37,785 nt of DNA from the NCBI RefSeq assembly GCF_002409645.1, contig NZ_DHNR01000006.1, forward strand, positions 1-37,785. Reading direction: 5' to 3'. The DNA comes from Acetobacter sp. UBA5411 (GTDB lineage: Bacteria; Pseudomonadota; Alphaproteobacteria; Acetobacterales; Acetobacteraceae). Numbering within the stretch: position 1 is the stretch's first letter; the number at the start of each line of letters is the position of its first letter. A model generated the notes under the pieces. It saw only the letters and a list, made by a program, of their open reading frames with translations. It had not been told where the DNA came from and did no database searches. The translations under genes were made by a program, and so were the position numbers. Of this stretch, positions 25,013-32,628 are shown piece by piece.

Positions 25013-25319
25013 GTCCGCGTAGCTCAGCAGGATAGAGCACAGGATTCCTGGATAATTGGGCGCCATGAGGGGAAACCGCATGGTGGATCTGCTCAAATTC
25101 GGGGAACGCTTGGTCTTCTTCAGATCATGCCGATCCCGAGCCAAGCCCGGAGTTTTTCGGGAAGGTGTAGAGACTGGACGGGCAGCACCTACAGGTCCGC
25201 AAGGATCCAGGGTGAAGGGACAGTCCAGACCACGAACGTCGTCCTATAGGGCGATGGCGGCGAAAGTCGAAGTGGTATGAATCCTGGGGCCGTGGGTTCG
25301 AATCCCGCCGCGGACACCA
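25013..25319 (+). tRNA. tRNA-Arg (anticodon CCT) interrupted by a group I intron
   Basis: Exon 1 is 25013-25049 and exon 2 is 25280-25319, with CCA encoded. Joined, they fold perfectly: acceptor GTCCGCG/CGCGGAC, D-stem GCTC/GAGC, anticodon stem CAGGA/TCCTG, loop TT-CCT-AA, T-stem GTGGG/CCCGC. The anticodon at 25047-25049 reads AGG codons. The intron falls right after anticodon position 36. tRNA-Arg(CCU) genes with a group I intron are known in Agrobacterium and relatives. The gene stands just upstream of a foreign-looking stretch, which fits a tRNA used as an island boundary. Confidence 0.96.
25050..25279 (+). ncRNA. Self-splicing group I intron in tRNA-Arg(CCT)
   Basis: The 230-nt insert obeys group I rules: exon 1 ends in U (25049) and the intron ends in G (25279). 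GGGAA at 25070-25074 can pair with UUCCU at the exon end, including a U-G pair at the splice site, to form P1. Core text GGTGTAGAGACTGGACGGGC (25164-25183) and GGTGAAGGGACAGTCC (25211-25226) resemble the R and S elements of the Azoarcus tRNA-Ile intron; GGAC and GTCC can pair as P7. No homing endonuclease is encoded. I would place it in the small IC3 group, by resemblance. Confidence 0.93.
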
Positions 25320-25689
25320 ATACCGCCAAAAAACCTCAGAAATCTGCAATTATTCCACGAGGTTTTACAGAACGCTCCTTTTGCCTACTTTCGCCCTCTT
25401 CACCGCTCAACGCGCACTTCTATACTCTATCGGCGGAATGTTGGGTTTTGCGCGAGGTGCGGTGACCCGAGAAGCAAGTTCTTGATAATAGCTGAGCCGG
25501 TGAAATTCTGGATAAGCCGCAGCTAGGAAGGTGCAGTGTTGCGACCGATACCGTCCGAATAGAAGCTTGAATCCAGACTAGCAGACGAAACTAGAACGTG
25601 TCGGCAGTTAGGGCGCGAGGATTTGAAGAAGCTTGTACTACTCCTGCCAAACCTGTGATGTTTTTCTTCTGTTTTGACGAAGAGTGTGA
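25320..25689. other. Noncoding stretch after tRNA-Arg
   Basis: I see no gene here. Shortly after the tRNA, AAAACCTC (25330-25337) and GAGGTTTT (25359-25366) form 8-nt inverted arms that could act as a weak terminator. The rest has several stops in all frames and no clear repeat of the tRNA end. Base composition drops relative to the core genome, consistent with transferred or decayed DNA. Confidence 0.5.
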
Positions 25690-26465
25690 ATGCGACGATA
25701 TGGCCTAAGTGACAGCCATTGAGCGCGGATAGAAGGTCTTTTTCCAAATCGTGAAAGTCATGTCGGCGAAACGACTTTGAATAGCTGTTTGTTTGTGGAA
25801 GCCGTGCTGTATCGTTATCGCGCCGGCATTCTCTCGCATGATCTGCCCTGCTTGGTTCGGAGACTGGAAGAAAGCTCACAAACGACAGCACCGCTAGTAC
25901 GAAAGCGGGTTGATCGAAGGGAGTTTCCGGCATCCAACCGCCGATCGCGACAATGCATACATGATAATCGACAGCACGATTGTCCAGGTCCACCAGCATA
26001 ACACTGAAACCCGTAAAAAGGATCGCAGATCAGGCTATCGCACGATCCCGTGGTGGACTGACTACCAAAATCCATGCTGCCGTTGATGCTACGGGGAAAA
26101 CTGTGGCGCTTTCCCTAACGCTCGGACAAAGGTCTGGCATCACGGAAGCAGAGCCATGGCCCATGGCTCAATGAAGTCGATCCCAAGGCCTTCATTGCCG
26201 ATAAGGCTTATGAAGCCGATCCGCTCATTGAAAAGCATGAAAAACGGGAAATCACACCGATTATCCCTTCAGAAAAACCGACGCCGCCAGAAAATCCTGT
26301 TCTTTCTTTATAAAAAAACGAAACATAATTGAACGGTTCTTCGCCAGACTGAAGTAATTCAGAGGTATTGCAACACGATAGAACAAGCTGAAATCAACCT
26401 TCATAGCAGCAGTGCACTTCGGTTCCGCTATTCTTGGGATGAACTGACGACACGCCGTAACGATA
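25690..26465 (+). pseudogene. Decayed IS5-family transposase, copy 1
   Basis: The broken reading frames show an IS5-family (IS427-like) transposase: LFVEAVLYRYRAGI, then in another frame RFGDWKKAH, IIDSTIVQVHQH, RGGLTTKIHAAVDATGK, LNEVDPKAFIADKAYEADPLIEK and IIERFFARLK. There is a frameshift near 25845, a Trp-to-TAG nonsense codon at 25895-25897, and more shifts after 26040. It is therefore inactive. Terminal inverted repeats were not found. It is in the same orientation as copy 2 and lies 5' of the glycosyltransferase. Confidence 0.85.
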
Positions 26466-26649
26466 GGTTCACCCGATCACCTGTTCCTGAATAATGATAT
26501 TTTCACTTTTGCCTGCTTATGATCAATTCCAGAAACTCTCTCATATCAACAAACAGCCTGGATGCACCAGCTTATATACAAGCACTTTTCCAAAATACGG
26601 ATAATAAATATTATAATTATCCGTATATTTACTAGAGAAAGATGATAGA

Positions 26650-27714
26650 ATGGAAGATGAAATAATAACAACATACTTTGGGACATTTTTGATAATTGAT
26701 AATAATTTAAATATAATTCAAAAAGATATGTGTGATATCAATGAACATAAATGCACCGCATTAAAAAAAGATGATTTTATCAATTCTGGATTTGAAATAA
26801 GGGAAATAGACAGTTTTTATTTTTTAATTTCAAAAAATAATATGCATTTATCGTCAAATCCAGATGGCACGACTACAATGAGAGAAAATACAGCATCATG
26901 GGAAAAATATAAAATTTCAAATAAAAACTTTCGTGGTGTGATTCAAAGAAAAGAAGAAACATCGATTCCTAAACTCATATTTCAAACAGATAATTCCAAA
27001 AATATAGACAAGCAGTACCTAAGAAACGTTTCTCATATAAAAGAAATTAACTCTGGCTGGGAATATAAATATTTTTCAGAAAAAGATCGCATAGATTTTA
27101 TATATGATAAATATGGATGGGATATTTTAAAACTATATTTGCAAATAAATCCATTATATGGAGCATGCAGGGCTGATTTATTTAGATATTTATGTATTTA
27201 TTATTATGGAGGGATCTATTTGGATATGAAATCCAGCACAGAAAATCCTCTTGATAATATTATAAATAAAGAAGATGAGTTAATCACTTCAAATTGGCAT
27301 TCTCAACGTGAAACGCCTTGGAATAATTATGGAGGATGGCATGATGTCGCTCATATTCCAAGCGGAGAATATCAACAATGGTTTATAATTTCAAACAAAG
27401 GAAACAAAATTATCGAAAAACTCATAAATCAAGTTCTAGAAAATATAAATAACTATGATTTTTCATTGCATGGATACGGCATAAATGCGGTATTTTTGTT
27501 AAGCGGACCATCTGTATATACAAGAGTAATATTTAACAATATCAAAAATCACAAAGTGAGATTTATAGATTCCGCATTGGAAGGAATTATATATCACGCA
27601 GTGCCATCAGAAAAGCAGAAAACAAATTATAGGGATCAAACTCTTCCTGTAGTTTTAAATACAAACTTTCAGAAGGCGGAACAGAGACATATGGAGCATA
27701 TGAATATTTTTTAA
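26650..27714 (+). CDS. GT32-like glycosyltransferase, AT-rich transferred gene
   Basis: The second half matches sugar-binding DXD-type glycosyltransferases (GT32, OCH1-like): IPKLIFQT, a long spacer, then ACRADLFRYLCIYYYGGIYLDMKSS with Asp192 at the motif position. These enzymes transfer sugars in capsule or surface polysaccharide synthesis; the donor is unknown. The N-terminal 100 residues have no match I recognise. No signal peptide or membrane span is evident. The gene is about 30% G+C by eye, far below its surroundings, with an A/T-rich codon set, so it came from elsewhere. It is the only intact gene between two dead transposase copies. Confidence 0.75.
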   Translation: MEDEIITTYFGTFLIIDNNLNIIQKDMCDINEHKCTALKKDDFINSGFEIREIDSFYFLISKNNMHLSSNPDGTTTMRENTASWEKYKISNKNFRGVIQRKEETSIPKLIFQTDNSKNIDKQYLRNVSHIKEINSGWEYKYFSEKDRIDFIYDKYGWDILKLYLQINPLYGACRADLFRYLCIYYYGGIYLDMKSSTENPLDNIINKEDELITSNWHSQRETPWNNYGGWHDVAHIPSGEYQQWFIISNKGNKIIEKLINQVLENINNYDFSLHGYGINAVFLLSGPSVYTRVIFNNIKNHKVRFIDSALEGIIYHAVPSEKQKTNYRDQTLPVVLNTNFQKAEQRHMEHMNIF

Positions 27715-27721
27715 TTGTCTC

Positions 27722-28097
27722 TTTTCGGTATGGTCTAATTGAGAGTCTGCGGGAACGGATAAAGGATATTCTTCCGGGACGTGAAGGTCATGTCGACAGA
27801 ACGGCTGTCGAGAACCGTCTAATTGTGGAAGCGGTTCTGTATCGCTACCGTGCCGGCATTCCCTGACGTGATCTGCCTATCCGGTTCAGGGACTGGAAGA
27901 ACGCCCACCGTCGACTGCGTCGCTGGCACGAAAGCGGCGTGACCGAACGGATTTTCCGGTATCTGACCGTCGATCACGACAATGGATATATGATGATCGA
28001 TAGCACGATTGTCCGTGCACACCAGCACAGCGCGACAGCCCTCAAAAAGGGAGTATGGATCAGGCCATCGGGCGATCCCAAGGCTTTGATCGCCGAT
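27722..28097 (+). pseudogene. Decayed IS5-family transposase, copy 2
   Basis: It starts 8 nt after the glycosyltransferase stop. The frame reads RYGLIESLRERIKDILPGRE, then VEAVLYRYRAGIP followed by TGA (27864-27866, replacing Trp), then RDLPIRFRDWKNAHRRLRRWHESG and YMMIDSTIVRAHQHSATALKKG. After GATCCC at 28074-28079 the text jumps to KAFIAD-like sequence; copy 1 has the same GATCCC at both 26044 and 26179, so about 135 nt were lost between short direct repeats. Homology ends near 28097. Dead and 3'-truncated. Confidence 0.88.
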
Positions 28098-28167
28098 TCA
28101 ATACGCCGCATATTATCAGAGCAAGAATCATAACAAGTGACTGATGAAGGATACCGAACAGAAAAAA

Positions 28168-28182
28168 TAGACGACCGGTCTA
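28168..28182. promoter_or_regulatory. TetR operator, regulator-gene copy
   Basis: TAGACGACCGGTCTA, 44 nt before the regulator ATG. An identical 15-mer occurs at 28860-28874 and a one-base variant at 28878-28892, so it is likely the binding site of the TetR protein encoded next to it. Confidence 0.75.
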
Positions 28183-28225
28183 ATTTCTATAGACACCTCA
28201 TTCAGTCGGCCCTATACACATCATC

Positions 28226-28819
28226 ATGAAGATCGCAGACAAACATCGCGCTGCCCGACAGCATATCCTGGAAGCGGCCAGACCGCTGATCGGCCTGCGA
28301 GGTTTCTCTGCGGTTGGTCTGGCGCAGATACTGGATGTCGCAGGTATTCCCAAGGGATCATTCTACCATTACTTCGAATCAAAAGAAGCCTTTGGCGAAG
28401 CTCTGCTACAGTCATACATCGACGACTATCTGATAAAAATGGATGACATCATCAGAAATGACAAAGAAAGCGCCATAGAACGGATCACGCGTTACTTTAC
28501 ATTCTGGCGTGATACACACATCGACGGGCAGATTGGAAACAAATGCCTGATCGTAAAATTGGCAGCAGAAGTATCAGACTTATCTGAACCCATGCGGGCT
28601 ATTCTTAATGTTGGCACGCGTGCTGTTATTGACCGCCTCAGCGCCCTTATCGCCAAGGGTCAGGCAGAAGGGTCGATCTATAGCAAGCAACCCGCACAGA
28701 TGCTGGCTGCGTCATTGTATCAGCTCTGGCTGGGCTCAACGCTTTTAGCAAAGATTACGCGCAATTCCCCACCGTTTGATCATGCCTGGACGGCAAGCAG
28801 GCAACTACTGGAGATCTAA
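28226..28819 (+). CDS. TetR/AcrR-family regulator of the yqhD operon
   Basis: This 197-residue repressor has a TetR helix-turn-helix (VGLAQILDVAGIPKGSFYHYFESKEAFGEAL) and a longer C-terminal ligand domain with one cysteine (GNKCLIVKL), which could be a sensing residue, as in electrophile sensors of this group; that is inference. It is followed by yqhD after 85 nt. Palindromes TAGACGACCGGTCTA occur before it and twice before yqhD, which suggests autorepression and repression of the aldehyde-handling genes. There is no clear ribosome site. Confidence 0.9.
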   Translation: MKIADKHRAARQHILEAARPLIGLRGFSAVGLAQILDVAGIPKGSFYHYFESKEAFGEALLQSYIDDYLIKMDDIIRNDKESAIERITRYFTFWRDTHIDGQIGNKCLIVKLAAEVSDLSEPMRAILNVGTRAVIDRLSALIAKGQAEGSIYSKQPAQMLAASLYQLWLGSTLLAKITRNSPPFDHAWTASRQLLEI

Positions 28820-28859
28820 TTTCCCAAGCGGGTCATGGCGATTCGTTCTCTCACTTTAA

Positions 28860-28892
28860 TAGACGACCGGTCTAATATAGTCGACCGGTCTA
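28860..28892. promoter_or_regulatory. Tandem TetR operators before yqhD
   Basis: Two near-identical 15-mers, TAGACGACCGGTCTA (28860-28874) and TAGTCGACCGGTCTA (28878-28892), have centres 18 nt apart, so two dimers could sit on nearly the same helix face. The second ends 3 nt before the AGGTG ribosome site of yqhD. The promoter must overlap these sites; TAATAT at 28873-28878 could be its -10. Confidence 0.8.
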
Positions 28893-28904
28893 GTAGGTGT
28901 AAAA

Positions 28905-30062
28905 ATGCAGAACTTTGAATTCTACAACCCCACCCGGATCCTGTTCGGCAAAGGCATGATTGCCCGCCTTAATGAACAGCTTTCACCTGAAGCCCGCGTG
29001 CTCGTGCTGTATGGCGGCTCAAGCGCAGAACGCAGCGGTACGCTGGCTGAAGTAAGGGCAGCGCTGGGCAACCGGACTTTCCGTGAGGTTGGCGGCATCG
29101 AAGCCAACCCCACCTACGAAACCCTGATGAAGGCCGTGGCTCTGGTGCGGGAAGAAAAGCTCGATTTCCTTCTCGCCGTTGGTGGCGGATCAGTCATGGA
29201 TGGCACCAAGTTTGTCGCAGCGGCCGTGCCGTATGAAGGCGAGCCTTGGGACATTCTGGTCAGCAAGGGCGAAGCCGCAAAAAAGGCACTGCCACTGGGC
29301 ACGGTCGTCACGCTGCCCGCGACCGGTTCCGAAATGAACTGTCTGAGCGTGATTTCGCGCCAGTCTACCGGTGACAAGCTGCTGTTCTCAAATCCGCTGG
29401 TCTATCCGCGCTTTTCCGTGCTGGACCCCATGCGCACCATGAGCCTGCCAATGAAGCAGGTCATCAACGGTGTGGTGGACTCCTTTGTCCATGTGATGGA
29501 ACAGTACATGACCTATCCGGTCGATGGCATGGCGCAGGACCGCTTCTCCGAAGGGCTGCTATCCAGTCTGGTCGAGATCGGGCCTCGCATTGTGGCGACA
29601 CCGGATGACTATGACCTGCGCTCCAATCTCATGTGGGTCGCAACCCTCGCCCTGAACGGTCTGATTGGCGCAGGCGTACCGCATGACTGGACCACCCACA
29701 TGATCGGTCATGAAATCACGGCGAAATACCACATCGACCATGCCCGCACGCTGGCCATGGTGTTCCCTGCCCTGCTGAAAGTACGCCGCAACGAAAAGCG
29801 CGCCAAGCTGCTGCAATATGCGGCTCGGGTCTGGAACCTGACCGACGGCACGGAAGACGAGCGCATCGACGCCGTCATTCGCAAGACCGAAGAATTCTTC
29901 GAAAATCTCGGCGTTCCGACCCGTCTGTCTGCCTACGACATCGGAGCCGAAGGCATCACCGATCTGGTCAAACAGCTTGAAGATCACGGCATGACGCATC
30001 TGGGCGAAAACGGCGATGTCACGCTTGATGTCAGCCGCAAAATTCTGGAAGCCGCCGCCTGA
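28905..30062 (+). CDS. yqhD: YqhD-type iron/zinc-dependent aldehyde reductase (alcohol dehydrogenase)
   Basis: YqhD reduces short-chain and toxic aldehydes to alcohols with NADPH. The 385-residue protein tracks YqhD through its length: FEFYNPTRILFGKG, LLAVGGGSVMDGTKF (cofactor loop), LPATGSEMN, NGVVDSFVHVMEQY (metal Asp and His), WTTHMIGHEITAKYHIDHARTLA (metal His pair), and the end HGMTHLGENGDVTLDVSRKILEAA. The start ATG has AGGTG 6 nt upstream. It lies directly after a TetR gene with matching operators, so induction by aldehydes is likely. Substrate range is inferred. Confidence 0.95.
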   Translation: MQNFEFYNPTRILFGKGMIARLNEQLSPEARVLVLYGGSSAERSGTLAEVRAALGNRTFREVGGIEANPTYETLMKAVALVREEKLDFLLAVGGGSVMDGTKFVAAAVPYEGEPWDILVSKGEAAKKALPLGTVVTLPATGSEMNCLSVISRQSTGDKLLFSNPLVYPRFSVLDPMRTMSLPMKQVINGVVDSFVHVMEQYMTYPVDGMAQDRFSEGLLSSLVEIGPRIVATPDDYDLRSNLMWVATLALNGLIGAGVPHDWTTHMIGHEITAKYHIDHARTLAMVFPALLKVRRNEKRAKLLQYAARVWNLTDGTEDERIDAVIRKTEEFFENLGVPTRLSAYDIGAEGITDLVKQLEDHGMTHLGENGDVTLDVSRKILEAAA

Positions 30063-30137
30063 CCTGAAGGCCACGATCGCCGGGATACGGAACAGCCGCA
30101 TCCCGGCACCAACAAGTTGACAAGAAAGAGGCTTTAA

Positions 30138-31529
30138 ATGGCTTACGCCACGACCAATCCCTATACCAATGAAGTTGTCGCGACCTTCCCTGATGCCACG
30201 GATGCGGAAGTCCAGACCGCATTGACCGAAGCCCATGCCGCCTTCGAAGCCTGGCGTGATACGTCCTTTGCCGAACGCGCGAAAGTGATGAACGCCGCAG
30301 CCGCCATCCTGCGTCGTGACATCGACAAATATGCCCGCCTCGGCACACTGGAAATGGGCAAACTATTTGAAGAATCAAAGAAAGAAGTGATTCTTTCTGC
30401 CGAAATCTTCGAATATTATGCCAATCACGCTGAAGAACTGCTCAAGCCGGAAATACTGCCTGTAGCCGACCCGGCAGAAGGCAAGGCCATGCTGGTTCAC
30501 GAACCATTGGGCATCGTGCTGGCAATCGAGCCGTGGAACTTCCCTTTCTACCAGGTCGTGCGCATCATTGCGCCGCAGCTTTCTGCCGGTAACGCCGTCC
30601 TGCTCAAGCACGCTTCCAATCTGCCGCAGTGCGCCGCCGCTTTTGATACGCTGATGGCGGAAGCCGGCCTGCCCAAGGGCCTGTTCCGCAATCTGTATGC
30701 AGCCCGCCCGCACACCGCCATGATCCTCAACGATCCCCGTGTGTGCGGTATTGCTCTGACGGGCTCTGAAGGAGCCGGCACGGTTATCGCCGGTATTGCT
30801 GGCAAAGCTCTGAAGAAGGCCACCATGGAACTGGGCGGCGCGGATGCCTTCATCGTGCTTGAGGATGCCGATGTTGAGAAAGCAGCCCGCTGGGCAGTCA
30901 TCGGTCGTCACTGGAACGCCGGTCAGGTCTGCGTGTCCGCCAAACGTCTGATTGTGGCTGACTCTATTTATGACCGCTTCGTTGCGCTCTACAAGGAAGG
31001 AGTTGCAGCCCTTAAGGCCGGTGATCCGATGGATCCTGCAACCACGCTGGCTCCGCTGTCATCTCAGGCGGCAGCTGATGACCTGCGCGATCAGGTAACA
31101 CGGGCGATGGATCTGGGAGCAAAGGTTGAGGTAATCGGCGCACCAGTTCCCGAAGAGGGCGCCTTCTTCCAGCCGTTGCTCATGTCCAATCTGGATGAGA
31201 AAAATGCTGCACGGCACTGGGAGTTCTTTGGTCCCGTCACCCAGATCTATCGTGCAAAGGACGAGGCGGACGCCATTCGCATCGCCAATGACTCCCCGTA
31301 TGGTCTGGGCGGCAGCGTCTTCACGAAGGACGAAGCCCGGGGCGCACGCGTCGCACGCGCTCTCCGCACGGGCATGGTGGTGATCAACCACCCGCTCTCG
31401 CCCAAGGCGGACCTGCCCTTCGGCGGCATCAAGAACTCAGGCTATGGCCGTGAACTGATCGGTCTGGGCATCAAGGAGTTCGTCAACCACAAGCTCATCA
31501 ATGTGGTGGATATTGACGCCGCGTTCTGA
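30138..31529 (+). CDS. NAD(P)-dependent aldehyde dehydrogenase, succinate-semialdehyde type
   Basis: It begins 75 nt after yqhD, likely in the same operon. The 463-residue protein is of the short SSADH group (GabD/Sad-like): cofactor blocks LAIEPWNFPFYQVVR and LTGSEGAGTVIAG, Glu in TMELGGADAF, catalytic Cys in NAGQVCVSAKR and C-terminal FGGIKNSGYGRELIGLGIKEFVNHK. The ribosome site is AAAGAGG about 9 nt before the ATG. With yqhD it offers reduction and oxidation routes for the same aldehydes. Succinate semialdehyde as the true substrate is inferred. Confidence 0.92.
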   Translation: MAYATTNPYTNEVVATFPDATDAEVQTALTEAHAAFEAWRDTSFAERAKVMNAAAAILRRDIDKYARLGTLEMGKLFEESKKEVILSAEIFEYYANHAEELLKPEILPVADPAEGKAMLVHEPLGIVLAIEPWNFPFYQVVRIIAPQLSAGNAVLLKHASNLPQCAAAFDTLMAEAGLPKGLFRNLYAARPHTAMILNDPRVCGIALTGSEGAGTVIAGIAGKALKKATMELGGADAFIVLEDADVEKAARWAVIGRHWNAGQVCVSAKRLIVADSIYDRFVALYKEGVAALKAGDPMDPATTLAPLSSQAAADDLRDQVTRAMDLGAKVEVIGAPVPEEGAFFQPLLMSNLDEKNAARHWEFFGPVTQIYRAKDEADAIRIANDSPYGLGGSVFTKDEARGARVARALRTGMVVINHPLSPKADLPFGGIKNSGYGRELIGLGIKEFVNHKLINVVDIDAAF

Positions 31530-31536
31530 TGAAACA

Positions 31537-31575
31537 TGAGGGGTCGGGCAACAGGATCAGTTGCCCGACCCCTCA
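31537..31575 (+). terminator. Very long perfect hairpin after the aldehyde operon
   Basis: A 16-bp perfect stem (TGAGGGGTCGGGCAAC with its exact complement, 31537-31552 and 31560-31575) encloses a 7-nt loop. It starts 8 nt after the dehydrogenase stop. No T-run follows, so it may end transcription with help or protect the 3' end. Confidence 0.65.
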
Positions 31576-31710
31576 CCTGAAAACCGCCGCATATTATGGC
31601 GTGTTGGCGAAGGATGTGGCTTTCGGGAAATTCCGACAACAGCCGAAACAGTCATTCCACATATAGCCAACGATCCGTGCTTCGCTTCTGTTCGTTTGGG
31701 CTCCTTTCAT

Positions 31711-31726
31711 TTACCGTAACCGGTAA
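31711..31726. promoter_or_regulatory. Small inverted repeat upstream of mazG
   Basis: TTACCG-TAAC-CGGTAA forms a perfect 6-nt repeat 45 nt before the mazG ATG. It could be an operator or chance; no promoter boxes are clear nearby. Confidence 0.3.
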
Positions 31727-31770
31727 TGACGCGGCCCCACCGCCGCATTCAAGATTCTGCGGAGCACACC

Positions 31771-32613
31771 ATGAGCAAATCCTTCCCTTCAGACTCTTTC
31801 ATGGACGCCTCCGTTGCCGATGCAGGCCATGAACTGGAGCGCCTTATTCAGATCATGGCGCAACTGCGTGATCCGGAAACAGGCTGCGCATGGGATGTGC
31901 TGCAGACGCCTGCAACCGTCGCGCCTTACGCGATAGAGGAAGCCTACGAGGTTGCGGACGCCATCGAGCGGGAAGCGTGGGACGAGACGGCGGATGAACT
32001 CGGTGATCTTCTGTTGCAGGTGGTGTTCCAGTCCCGGATTGCCGAGGAAAAACAACGTTTCGATTTCGCCGAGGTAACGCGTCGTATTGCCGACAAGATG
32101 GTGCGCCGTCATCCGCATGTGTTTGGGGAAGCGAAGGATATCGGCGACGACAAGGCCGCTCTGACCGCGCAGTGGGAGCAGAACAAGGAGCAGGAACGGC
32201 AGAAGCGTTCCGAACATGGCGCGCTGGCGGGCATTCCGCTGGCGCTCCCTGCCCTGCTCCGTGCCAGCAAGCTGGCCTCCCGTGCGGCGCGTGTCGGGTT
32301 CGACTGGCCGGATGTCGGCGGGGTTGTCGCCAAGGTGCATGAGGAACTGGCCGAAGTGGAAGCGGAAATCGCGTCCGGAGACAAGACGGCTCTTCAGGAT
32401 GAGGTGGGGGATCTGCTCTTTTCCGTCGCCAGTCTGGCCCGCAGGCTTGATCTTGATCCGGAAGCCTGCCTGCGTCAGGCCAATGGCAAGTTTACCCGTC
32501 GCTTTGAAGCCGTCGAGAGCCTGCTGGCCCTGAAAGGCCTGACACCGGCTGAGTGTGATGTGGAAAAGCTCGATGCCGTCTGGAACGAGGTCAAGAAGCA
32601 GGAAAAATCCTGA
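31771..32613 (+). CDS. mazG: Nucleoside triphosphate pyrophosphohydrolase MazG
   Basis: MazG hydrolyses NTPs to NMP and PPi, cleaning up abnormal nucleotides. The 280-residue protein has two MazG helical units; the first metal site is YAIEEAYEVADAIEREAWDETADELGDLLLQVVF (EExxE...ExxD), the second EELAEVEAEI...LQDEVGDLLFSVASLARR. RRHPHVFGEA is a family block. I chose ATG 31771 because GGAG lies 7 nt upstream. It stands alone between the aldehyde operon hairpin and a convergent gene 15 nt away. Confidence 0.95.
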   Translation: MSKSFPSDSFMDASVADAGHELERLIQIMAQLRDPETGCAWDVLQTPATVAPYAIEEAYEVADAIEREAWDETADELGDLLLQVVFQSRIAEEKQRFDFAEVTRRIADKMVRRHPHVFGEAKDIGDDKAALTAQWEQNKEQERQKRSEHGALAGIPLALPALLRASKLASRAARVGFDWPDVGGVVAKVHEELAEVEAEIASGDKTALQDEVGDLLFSVASLARRLDLDPEACLRQANGKFTRRFEAVESLLALKGLTPAECDVEKLDAVWNEVKKQEKS

Positions 32614-32628
32614 CACTTCAACGGATGA

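Noticed and set aside
25056..25280. A 74-residue open frame inside the tRNA-Arg intron
   Set aside because: It fits inside a catalytic RNA, has no ribosome site, and resembles no LAGLIDADG or GIY-YIG endonuclease. It is most likely a chance frame.
25292..25319. The 3' end of tRNA-Arg as an attachment site for an integrated island
   Set aside because: I found no second copy of this sequence downstream and no integrase gene, so the tRNA is only a suggestive neighbour of the foreign stretch.
28105..31599. The 13-mer CGCCGCATATTAT occurring near 28105 and again near 31587
   Set aside because: Matches of this length are expected by chance in a window this size, and there is no extended similarity or target-site pattern around them.
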